Of a DNA stretch of 7,742 nucleotides, positions 1 to 5,446 are shown one piece after another. The stretch covers positions 1 to 7,742 of the forward strand of contig DCKN01000052.1 in NCBI GenBank assembly GCA_002320385.1. Reading direction: 5' to 3'. Source of the stretch: Proteobacteria bacterium UBA1673 (GTDB lineage: Bacteria > Pseudomonadota > Gammaproteobacteria > Comchoanobacterales > Comchoanobacteraceae). The position numbers were made by a program, and so were the translations under genes. Every line of letters begins with the position of its first letter. Positions within the stretch are counted from its first letter, which is position 1. The notes under the pieces were generated by a model, which saw nothing but the letters and a program-made list of their open reading frames with translations, did not search any database and was not told where the DNA came from.

Positions 1-1298
1 TGGTATAAATCACTACTCAAACACATCACAATCAGCTGCTCTTGCAATGTTGGTTTACGCTGAGTTTGGCATAATAAATCAATGCAAGTGATACAACGCT
101 TCAACAACCGATCATCTTTTTGGACATAACGAATAAAGCCTCGTGAAAATTGCACCAATTTATCAATATCAAAGTCTGACTTTGGGCATACCAGCTGATA
201 GATAATAGGCACAAGATGTTGATGTTCCAATAATAAAGAAAATCCTCTTTGAACCGTATTCACCTTACGACGGTAACAATAAACATCTTCCACATAAATA
301 TCAGAGTGATAACAATTAAGCAACGCATGAAACAGACGACCATCAAGGGTATTCAGCAACCCAAGTAACCATAATGACAATGTAGGTCGAAACTGCACAA
401 CACCATCTTCGTCAAGCATTGATCGCTTGATGTATTCATATGAAACCCCCTGAGGAACTGATCCAAGTGCATGAACACCAACTTCAGCATAACGCCAGGT
501 CTGATAAACAGAGCCTGGACGAAAAACCAATAGTTTGGAGAAATCAGATTTATGTTTGACAACACAATCCTTTAGCCGATTCAAGATCAACCAAAAAGCG
601 TGAAATGAACGATAAATCTCGATAGGAATTTCAATAAACTGAGTTGTTTCAATCGAGTAACTATCCGCTGTTACCAGGGTTTTCAAGTCATTAAAGAGAG
701 CAGGAATCGTTTGTCTAACAAACAAAAAAAACAATATATAATCAAGCGCTACAAAGTAATTAGTTGAGAACCAAATGTTCGAAATACGGCCGATCACCAA
801 TGTACTGGCAAACATTGCAAATAAATAACGCTGCGTAAGCAACTCCACAACATCTCCCAAACTCATTTGCGCGATATCCGAAAGACGATGATATGCATTT
901 GAAAAATTTTGAATATTCTGATCATTATATCGCCATAATACAGCCAACATGACCACATCTATAAGTGGGGATATATTAAATTCGCTGAATGTAAAACACA
1001 TAATATTAGGGTTATCGACTCGGCTAGATATAAAATGACCGATCTGCAAAATAAGCCAGACCCCAAGTAAGCGCATCATAATATCGTGACGATTGATGTG
1101 ACTGGATTGAGACAACGATTGAGCAATCTCCGTGATAGAGTCATCTCGTCGCCGATCAACAGCCATCAGCTGAGCAGATTTTTGATCATCAAGACATAAA
1201 ACAGCATGAAGCTCTTCGGACGATAACGTCCTTCCATGCAATATTTCTAGTTTCTTCTGAATCAACAATCGCGGTGAGGTTAACTCATGACTAAGCAC
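1..1298 (-). CDS. Hypothetical protein, 5' part, runs off the left edge
   Basis: One minus-strand frame is open from just after a TAA at 1313-1311 to base 1, giving at least 432 codons without a stop. I chose the GTG at 1298-1296. It is the first usual start in the frame and has a GGA six bases upstream; the first in-frame ATG would cost about 44 residues. The protein begins VLSHELTSPRLL and has a charged region to about residue 70. Hydrophobic, probably helical stretches follow near 74-92, 110-123, 158-170 and 181-199. The rest, mixed and rich in Leu, Tyr and His, includes VYQTWRYAEVGVHALG near 264-279. I recognise no family, catalytic motif, signal peptide or Cys cluster. The hydrophobic stretches could be membrane segments or the core of a helical protein. 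It is divergent from the permease at 1455. Coding status is supported by length and protein-like composition; function is unknown. Confidence 0.82.
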   Translation of the reverse strand, partial: MLSHELTSPRLLIQKKLEILHGRTLSSEELHAVLCLDDQKSAQLMAVDRRRDDSITEIAQSLSQSSHINRHDIMMRLLGVWLILQIGHFISSRVDNPNIMCFTFSEFNISPLIDVVMLAVLWRYNDQNIQNFSNAYHRLSDIAQMSLGDVVELLTQRYLFAMFASTLVIGRISNIWFSTNYFVALDYILFFLFVRQTIPALFNDLKTLVTADSYSIETTQFIEIPIEIYRSFHAFWLILNRLKDCVVKHKSDFSKLLVFRPGSVYQTWRYAEVGVHALGSVPQGVSYEYIKRSMLDEDGVVQFRPTLSLWLLGLLNTLDGRLFHALLNCYHSDIYVEDVYCYRRKVNTVQRGFSLLLEHQHLVPIIYQLVCPKSDFDIDKLVQFSRGFIRYVQKDDRLLKRCITCIDLLCQTQRKPTLQEQLIVMCLSSDLY

Positions 1299-1325
1299 AA
1301 TATTTCCATTTTAAAAACAACGATC

Positions 1326-1342
1326 TAAATCTGAAAGATTTA
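1326..1342. repeat. 7-bp inverted repeat in the leader of the left gene
   Basis: TAAATCT and AGATTTA form a perfect 7-base inverted repeat around a GAA loop, with a further ATC/GAT match just outside. It lies 28 bases upstream of the GTG start at 1298 and would form an AT-rich hairpin in the leader of the minus-strand gene, or serve as a protein-binding dyad. There is no T-tract after it on the minus strand that would make it a clear terminator. The repeat is visible; any role is inference. Confidence 0.4.
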
Positions 1343-1398
1343 TAGATAAAAATTAACATGACAGTTTATGGAATTCAATCACTAAAAAATCACCTTGG

Positions 1399-1415
1399 GT
1401 GTTTACACAAAACAC
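1399..1415. promoter_or_regulatory. Inverted repeat over the -35 box of the permease promoter
   Basis: GTGTTT (1399-1404) and AAACAC (1410-1415) are perfect inverted 6-mers separated by ACACA. The dyad overlaps the proposed -35 hexamer at 1402-1407. A repressor bound here could control the permease, and it also lies upstream of the divergent left gene. The repeat is seen; the operator role is a guess. Confidence 0.3.
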
Positions 1416-1431
1416 TTTATTAATCCATAAT
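1402..1431 (+). promoter_or_regulatory. Predicted sigma-70 promoter of the permease gene
   Basis: The -35 box TTTACA (1402-1407) and -10 box CATAAT (1426-1431) each match the sigma-70 consensus at five of six positions and are 18 bases apart. Transcription would start near 1438, leaving a leader of about 16 bases before the ATG at 1455. That placement fits the gene well. Confidence 0.55.
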
Positions 1432-1454
1432 AGATTACACTATTGAGACAAATC

Positions 1455-2540
1455 ATGCTAACCAAACTGTCAACCAGTAACGTACTATTTCTAACACTCA
1501 TCGGCATTGAAGCCTCTTTAATAATATTATTGTCCATTTCCTTACAAGCATATATTTACCCGACACTATTTGCAATCATTCTCGTCTACATATCTATCCC
1601 AGCAATTGAACTATTAGAAAAAAAATGCCAACTACCGAGAGTTCTTGCGGTCGGCTTAATATTTTTTATACAATTTTTTATTATACTCGTCATCCTATTC
1701 AAAGGATTACCATTTATAATATTAGAGATCACAAGCCTATTAAAAACATTACCAGGCAAAATCACTTACTTAATGAACAATGTTAACGAGCTTGCAGGCC
1801 AGCTAGGCCTAGATCTTAACTTAGAAAATAGTCTAATCGAGCAAAAGATATCTAAGCTTTTTACAAACCTATCTGCCCTCGACACAAACGCCATCAAAAA
1901 AACATTCGCGATTGCTCAAGGTACTGCTAATCAACTCATCTCTACCATATCTTGGATTGTAAATCTTATCTTAATCCCTATTTTGTTCTTCTTCATTGGC
2001 ATCCACTATGATGGAATACTCGAGGCCATCGAAGCATACACACCAATCAAGTATCGTGCTCATTTCAGCAATCTTTTACAAGAAATCAATCTGATCATCT
2101 CATCATTTTTACGAGGACAACTATTATTGATGCTAGCATTATCTATTTGCTACTCAATTGGCTTTAATATCGTTGGCGTACCTTACGCAACTGCACTTGG
2201 AATACTCACTGGCACGTTAAGCTTCATTCCTTTTCTTGGCACCATGACAGGGATGACCATTGCATTATTCAGTCTTTACTCAATACAAAGTACACTATAC
2301 AGTTTTGCTGGACTTGGCGCCGTATACTGCATCACAGGCACTCTAGAATCGCTTGTTCTCATTCCATACTTCATTGGTAATAGTCTTGGCATGTCAACAT
2401 TCACAAGCTTGATTGTACTCATCATCGCCACAAAAGAGCTTGGCGGCATTGGCCTCTTATTAGGCATTCCCATCGGAGCAGTCCTAAAACATATGTTTTT
2501 GTCTTTTGCTGCTGTCTGCAGAAACCACAAGATCATTTAA
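1455..2540 (+). CDS. AI-2E / PerM family permease
   Basis: A 361-residue inner-membrane protein of the AI-2E transporter superfamily (PerM/TqsA/YdiK-like), which exports small molecules or ions; the substrate cannot be read from sequence. Length is typical (about 350). Hydrophobic segments lie near 10-32, 36-53, 62-90, 162-182, 220-240, 243-275, 283-310 and 314-350. Between residues 90 and 160 is the family's less hydrophobic helical region. Family signatures are FLRGQLLLMLAL (218-229), the glycine-rich LTGTLSFIPFLGTMTG (251-266) and the C-terminal GGIGLLLGIPIGAVLKHMF (330-348). I start at the ATG at 1455, with GAGA six bases upstream; an in-frame TTG at 1443 would add four residues. A good promoter lies just upstream. 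No gene follows on the same strand, so it is probably monocistronic. The family call is confident; PerM versus another subgroup is not resolved. Confidence 0.9.
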   Translation: MLTKLSTSNVLFLTLIGIEASLIILLSISLQAYIYPTLFAIILVYISIPAIELLEKKCQLPRVLAVGLIFFIQFFIILVILFKGLPFIILEITSLLKTLPGKITYLMNNVNELAGQLGLDLNLENSLIEQKISKLFTNLSALDTNAIKKTFAIAQGTANQLISTISWIVNLILIPILFFFIGIHYDGILEAIEAYTPIKYRAHFSNLLQEINLIISSFLRGQLLLMLALSICYSIGFNIVGVPYATALGILTGTLSFIPFLGTMTGMTIALFSLYSIQSTLYSFAGLGAVYCITGTLESLVLIPYFIGNSLGMSTFTSLIVLIIATKELGGIGLLLGIPIGAVLKHMFLSFAAVCRNHKII

Positions 2541-3088
2541 TCCTAAAGAACGACCAACATTTGCAGTATACGTTCAGTAGATAAAATATTACAGCGACAT
2601 GTTAAACCTATCACGAGACAATACAAGCCGTTCCTAACATTCTAAACCGGTTGTAGGAGATACCATAATCCATAGAAGCGGAAATTCAAATCCAACCAAC
2701 AATCAAGAAATATGCTTATATGAAAGCCAAGCACTATCAGTCAACGATCATGACAAATCAATAAACCTATAGCATACCCTCTAACCACATTGATTTTTCT
2801 CGCCGAACGCCTTTGTTATCCCTACATCGATCTACCATAAACCAGAGCCACAAACCACCATATTGCAAGCACAGACATCTATTACATCAATACCTCCGCC
2901 AGATCGGTTATCATTAGTCAGAGAAAACCACGACTCTCATGTTCCTGCAACAATTTTTCTTTTTGTATCACAAGCATAAACCAATCATTGCAAATTGATG
3001 TAAATTTATCTTAACGATAATATCCACTCTGGCGGCTTGACGTACTTAATCAAATTGGACATTTCAAAAGTAAATTCACAAGCAAAAG
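2541..3088. other. 548-base stretch without a recognisable gene
   Basis: Between the end of the permease and the end of the convergent HIT gene, every frame I read is broken by stops within a few dozen codons. The longest pieces (for example a plus-strand run of about 44 codons starting near 2784 and ending at a TAG near 2915) resemble no protein I know and lack a start with a ribosome binding site. I see no hairpin followed by a T-tract, no tRNA, and no array of direct repeats. A weak dyad TTATC/GATAA lies near 3006-3020. It may be decayed coding DNA or hold an unrecognised small RNA; neither is demonstrated. Confidence 0.6.
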
Positions 3089-3442
3089 TTAACCCGGTGG
3101 CCAGCTCATTGCTCTTCCGGCTATAATATGTAAGTGCAAATGAAAAACGGTCTGGCATGCTCCAGCACCATTATTAACCACGACCCTAAAAGCATCATCA
3201 ATACCTTGAAGCTTAGCAATAACCCCAACTTTGCTCATCAAGTGACCCAATAACTCGCTATCAGATGCAGTCGCATCAGATAAACGCGGAATGCATTTTT
3301 TAGGAATAAGCAACAGATGCACTGGTGCAACTGGCATAATATCCTTAAAACAGATGCAAATTTCATCTTCATAAACAATATCAGCAGGCAGTTCACGACG
3401 AATAATCTTACTAAAAACTGTATCGCTAGGTTTATCACTCAT
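3089..3442 (-). CDS. hinT: HIT-family (HinT-like) purine nucleoside phosphoramidase
   Basis: A 117-residue cytoplasmic HIT protein that should hydrolyse adenosine phosphoramidates, including AMP-lysyl adducts. The N-terminal TVFSKIIRRELPADIVYEDE (8-27) closely follows E. coli HinT. PVAPVHLLLIPKK (37-49) is the conserved strand with a family histidine. HLHLHII (101-107) is the His triad H101/H103/H105, with H103 the expected nucleophile. The C-terminus SWPPG is the classic HINT ending, so the protein is full length. Two usual glycines differ: the Gly before Gln is Cys96 in GACQT, and the Gly-Gly-Arg after the triad is AGR. I prefer the ATG at 3442, with GGA seven bases upstream and a length matching E. 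coli HinT. An ATG at 3454, one base after the upstream stop, would add four residues. It is translated as the second gene after the YcaR-like gene, almost certainly in one operon. Confidence 0.92.
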   Translation of the reverse strand: MSDKPSDTVFSKIIRRELPADIVYEDEICICFKDIMPVAPVHLLLIPKKCIPRLSDATASDSELLGHLMSKVGVIAKLQGIDDAFRVVVNNGAGACQTVFHLHLHIIAGRAMSWPPG

Positions 3443-3455
3443 ACTAAATTCCATA

Positions 3456-3644
3456 TTATCTTAGAGACTCTATCTCATTAAGACTAAGCGTGCGTGCGCG
3501 CTCTACCAACATCACTGCAACACCGTTTTTGACAGGATAAGCAAGTCCACTCGCGGGACACCATAACTCTGATTGCGCTTCGACCCAATGCAAATGCCCA
3601 CCAGTTTGTGGACAAACCAAGCAGTTTAGAAGTTTCTTATCCAT
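3456..3644 (-). CDS. YcaR/Trm112-family small zinc-binding protein
   Basis: A 62-residue cytoplasmic protein matching E. coli YcaR and the Trm112 family, small zinc-ribbon proteins that in characterised cases bind and stabilise SAM-dependent methyltransferases. It begins MDKKLLNCLVCPQTGG, and Cys8, Cys11 and Cys29 are visible metal ligands. The fourth family Cys is absent, with CPASGLAYPV in place, a position also variable in E. coli YcaR. GLAYPVKNGVAVML (33-46) is the family core. The start at 3644 is fixed by GGAG four bases upstream and by the usual MDxxLL beginning; an upstream alternative at 3674 would add ten atypical residues. The stop is one base before the first possible HIT start, so the two are co-transcribed. 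In enterobacteria ycaR sits with kdsB/lpxK, which is not the case here. Confidence 0.88.
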   Translation of the reverse strand: MDKKLLNCLVCPQTGGHLHWVEAQSELWCPASGLAYPVKNGVAVMLVERARTLSLNEIESLR

Positions 3645-3655
3645 ACATCTCCAAG

Positions 3656-3684
3656 TTGACAGAAGTAACCACAAAAGATACAGT
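3656..3684 (+). promoter_or_regulatory. Predicted sigma-70 promoter of the Nudix-fold gene
   Basis: A perfect -35 box TTGACA (3656-3661) is followed after 17 bases by TACAGT (3679-3684, four of six matches to TATAAT). Transcription would start near 3691, about 25 bases before the ATG at 3716. The box lies in the leader of the divergent YcaR-like gene, a few bases from that gene's ribosome binding site, so the two transcription units are packed back to back. Confidence 0.5.
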
Positions 3685-3715
3685 AAGTTAACACAAATAC
3701 TTCCACTAAATCAAT

Positions 3716-4261
3716 ATGCACCAAATCGATATCACACAGCTGCATACTTACTTGCAGCTTTTCCCTGAAGAATCTGCCACAATAAACGCATTTGAACACT
3801 TTTTACAACAAAGCCAACCAATTAAACAGTCGATCAAGGGCTCAGCATGGATTATCAACGCTGAGGACAGCTCAGTTTTGCTTCATTTTGATCAAAGAAA
3901 CAATACATGGACACCACACATCTGTTCAATCGAATCGAACAACACACAACAACCGCTGATTGATATCATCAAAACATCAATCATCGCATGTGTGAATCTA
4001 AGCAGCCCTCAACCGATTACGCATCACCCCTTCCATATACAGATTGGGCTCGATAAACAGGCAGAAAAACCGTTTTATTATTTTAATATTTGTTACCAGT
4101 TTCTAGTAGAAAATCGTGCACTTGATGCTGAGATCGATACTCACATGTGGGTACCACTAGTAGATATTTTGACAACTAAAAAATACGCCACCGTAAAACC
4201 GCTAGCAAAAAAATGGCAACTTATGCACTACAGTAACGCGATGGTTACCGATAAAATATAA
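3716..4261 (+). CDS. Nudix-fold protein lacking the catalytic Nudix box
   Basis: A 181-residue protein with the outline of the Nudix hydrolases that begin TASAWIVN-x-VLLxHHRKLxxWLQxGGH. Here KGSAWIINAEDSSVLLHFDQ (41-60) and NTWTPHI (63-69) match the first strands. PFHIQIGLDKQAEKPFYYFN (105-124) matches the strand that usually reads FDIDxHxIPxRxxEPxHxHxD. HMWVPLVDIL (143-152) matches the late WxPLxEL motif. Where the catalytic GxxxxxExxxxxxxREUxEExGU box should fall (about 70-95) there is CSIESNNTQQ followed by LIDIIKTSIIACVNLSS, with none of the metal-binding glutamates. The fold therefore looks conserved but the hydrolase active site is gone, suggesting a binding or regulatory role, or a gene early in decay although the frame is intact. 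The ATG at 3716 has a poor ribosome binding site but a good upstream promoter. Family assignment is by motif reading only. Confidence 0.7.
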   Translation: MHQIDITQLHTYLQLFPEESATINAFEHFLQQSQPIKQSIKGSAWIINAEDSSVLLHFDQRNNTWTPHICSIESNNTQQPLIDIIKTSIIACVNLSSPQPITHHPFHIQIGLDKQAEKPFYYFNICYQFLVENRALDAEIDTHMWVPLVDILTTKKYATVKPLAKKWQLMHYSNAMVTDKI

Positions 4262-4462
4262 CGTCTGAGCGTCAGATCGTGGCGTTCTAGGAAATCAAGA
4301 GCCAATAATAAGTCTATTTTCATTGTCATGCTCAAGAGATCAAGAATGGTACGTAAAAGAAACGATAAGCGACTTACTCGCTGAAAGTATCATCATAAAA
4401 AGTCCAACGGCCAGGCAAACAGCAAAGAACGCTATTTACCAAGCCTATTTGAACATCAACTC

Positions 4463-4867
4463 TTATGACTTTACATCTTCTGTTTTAACATCATCATCAG
4501 TTTTAACCGGATCTGACATTGGTGTATCAGCTTTATCAGTCGTATCTTTGACGACATCGACTGAATCATCAACTGGTGTTGCCGCTACGATATCTTTTTT
4601 AGCATCTTTCGCGTCCTCAGAACCAGAGGCTGGTACCGCAGAAACAGGTTTTGTCACTGTGATATCTTGTTTAGCATCTGTCGCTTTATCTTTATGCCCG
4701 TCGTCTTTAGATACAACCGCTGCAGAAACATCTTTCACATCAGCAACGACCTTATCCGCAGCACCGGCAACAGAAACAACGCTCGATTCTGTGTTTTTAC
4801 CATGATACGAAAAAAAGACAAGTGCAAGAATGACAATCACGATGATAGCCATATAACCCTTATTCAT
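4463..4867 (-). CDS. Membrane-anchored, disordered Ala/Asp/Lys/Val-rich protein
   Basis: A 134-residue protein starting MNKGYMAIIVIVILALVFFS, a single hydrophobic helix (about 6-20) with no lipobox Cys, so an inner-membrane anchor or uncleaved signal. From residue 23 to the end it is almost wholly Ala, Asp, Lys, Val, Ser and Thr, with no Leu, Phe, Trp, Tyr, Arg or Cys. It should be disordered and, by the usual topology rules, periplasmic. Short imperfect Asp-Val-Lys/Asp-Ala-Lys units recur (DVKDVS, DAKDAKKD, DVVKDT, DVKTEDVKS), without a strict period. The start is secure: AAGGAG (4878-4873) is five bases before the ATG, and TATAAT lies 18 bases upstream of the ATG. It follows ssrA on the same strand, probably with its own promoter. 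I do not recognise a family. Confidence 0.8.
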   Translation of the reverse strand: MNKGYMAIIVIVILALVFFSYHGKNTESSVVSVAGAADKVVADVKDVSAAVVSKDDGHKDKATDAKQDITVTKPVSAVPASGSEDAKDAKKDIVAATPVDDSVDVVKDTTDKADTPMSDPVKTDDDVKTEDVKS

Positions 4868-4884
4868 ATAAACTCCTTATTTTT

Positions 4885-4890
4885 ATTATA
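4885..4890 (-). promoter_or_regulatory. Perfect -10 box upstream of the membrane-anchored protein
   Basis: TATAAT (minus strand, 4890-4885) lies 18 bases before the ATG at 4867, with the ribosome binding site AAGGAG between. At 17-base spacing the -35 position reads TTATGG (4913-4908), a weak match. Only the -10 element is convincing. The leader would be roughly 10 bases. Confidence 0.45.
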
Positions 4891-4911
4891 CACAATTAAC
4901 GTATAGACCAT

Positions 4912-4950
4912 AAAAAAGGATGTCGCTGATTTTTTGATAAAAAATATCAG
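4912..4950 (-). terminator. Probable terminator of ssrA
   Basis: Six bases after the tmRNA 3' end the minus strand can fold CTGAT + TTTTT with AAAAA + ATCAG around a 4-base loop (4950-4926), with one bulged A. A run of six T follows after eight bases (4917-4912). The stem is AT-rich and the T-run is displaced, so termination efficiency is uncertain, but the position directly behind ssrA fits. Confidence 0.4.
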
Positions 4951-4955
4951 TAAAA

Positions 4956-5354
4956 TTGTGGAGGCGGCGGGAGTCGAACCCGCGTCCGCTCATGCTAATC
5001 CTTCAGATACTACATGCTTAGCCACGTCAAAATACGAATTAAGCCCCAGACGGGCACAGGAACTTAATCGTTGCTCAATTAAATTTAACTACGACAACTT
5101 GAGCACATTGATCATAGCGATCTTGCGTCAATGACCGAAACGTTATTCGCACAAGCACAAATAGGCTTCGGAATCATTAGGCCGCTACGCGGTCTAGTGA
5201 TTTATCAAACTCGACGTTAGCCGGAGCTAAACGCGCAAGTTTTTTTCTGCTAGTGTTTGCAGTTATATTTAATACTAAGTTGATAACGGGCTTACCTGAC
5301 TGCCCGACATGCACATCCGGCCTCGTCAATCACGTCAAAGCCAAAGACGCCCCC
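4956..5354 (-). ncRNA. ssrA: tmRNA (transfer-messenger RNA)
   Basis: tmRNA with SmpB rescues stalled ribosomes, acting first as tRNA-Ala and then as a short mRNA encoding a degradation tag. The 5' end GGGGGCG (5354-5348) pairs with CGCCTCC (4966-4960) as a 7-bp acceptor stem with one G-U. The 3' part carries the near-invariant CTAAGCATGTAGTA and the T arm GCGGGTTCGACTCCCGC. The 5' part (TTTGGCTTTGACGTG, then GTGCATGTCGGG) follows E. coli and Legionella ssrA. CGGGC (5306-5302) with GCCCG (5291-5287) makes stem 1 of pseudoknot 1. The gene is one-piece and about 396-399 nt, against 363 in E. coli. After discriminator A (4959) the DNA reads CAA, not CCA, so the tail must be added after processing; exact 3' end 4956-4959. 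A sigma-70 promoter lies just upstream. The tag frame is listed separately. Confidence 0.97.
5174..5260 (-). other. tmRNA proteolysis-tag reading frame, 27 codons
   Basis: The frame starts GCA AAC (5260-5255), at nucleotide 95 of the RNA; E. coli resumes at 90, also with GCA AAC. It runs 27 codons to tandem stops TAA TGA (5179-5174). The tag begins ANTSRKKLARLAP, continues ANVEFDK, and ends SLDRVAA, so it keeps the Ala start and the hydrophobic-Ala-Ala end recognised by ClpXP-type proteases. E. coli uses ten residues and Legionella, as I recall, fourteen. An in-frame GCT AAC at 5221-5216 would give a 14-residue tag, but lies about 40 nucleotides later than the resume point in relatives, so I prefer the long reading. 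Confidence 0.65.
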
Positions 5355-5362
5355 ATATCAAT

Positions 5363-5392
5363 ATGATAGCAACTAGCAGCTATAAAGTCCAA
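5363..5392 (-). promoter_or_regulatory. Predicted sigma-70 promoter of ssrA
   Basis: On the minus strand TTGGAC (5392-5387) and TATCAT (5368-5363, five of six matches to TATAAT) are 18 bases apart. The -10 box ends eight bases before the first G of the mature tmRNA (5354). The -35 is weak, but the spacing and the -10 fit a start at or just before the RNA 5' end. Confidence 0.5.
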
Positions 5393-5446
5393 TCTAATCA
5401 TTACCAAATAGTTATCGGGGAACGCAAAACTGAGCCACCAAGGCAT

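Noticed and set aside
353..565. Minus-strand 70-codon frame within the left gene
   Set aside because: It is an out-of-frame shadow of the 432-codon frame, which covers it entirely and has more protein-like content.
2276..2536. Minus-strand 86-codon frame opposite the permease C-terminus
   Set aside because: It is antisense to a clearly recognised transporter domain, and its composition looks like a shadow.
2830..2890. Short minus-strand frame starting MSVLAIWWFVALVYG (about 18 codons), a possible small membrane protein
   Set aside because: The only GGAGG lies about 13 bases from its ATG, with stop codons between, too far for normal initiation, and there is no promoter or homologue I can name.
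4262..4280. Perfect TCTGA-GCG-TCAGA hairpin after the Nudix-fold gene, as a terminator
   Set aside because: No T-tract follows on either strand and the stem is only five bases, so I do not call termination.
4329..4385. Short basic plus-strand frame (MLKRSRMVRKRNDKRLTR)
   Set aside because: Eighteen codons with no ribosome binding site; it looks like chance.
4934..5134. Plus-strand 66-codon frame reading VEAAGVEPASAHANPSDTTC
   Set aside because: It is antisense to the tmRNA 3' end; this translation is a well-known spurious product of ssrA-type sequence.
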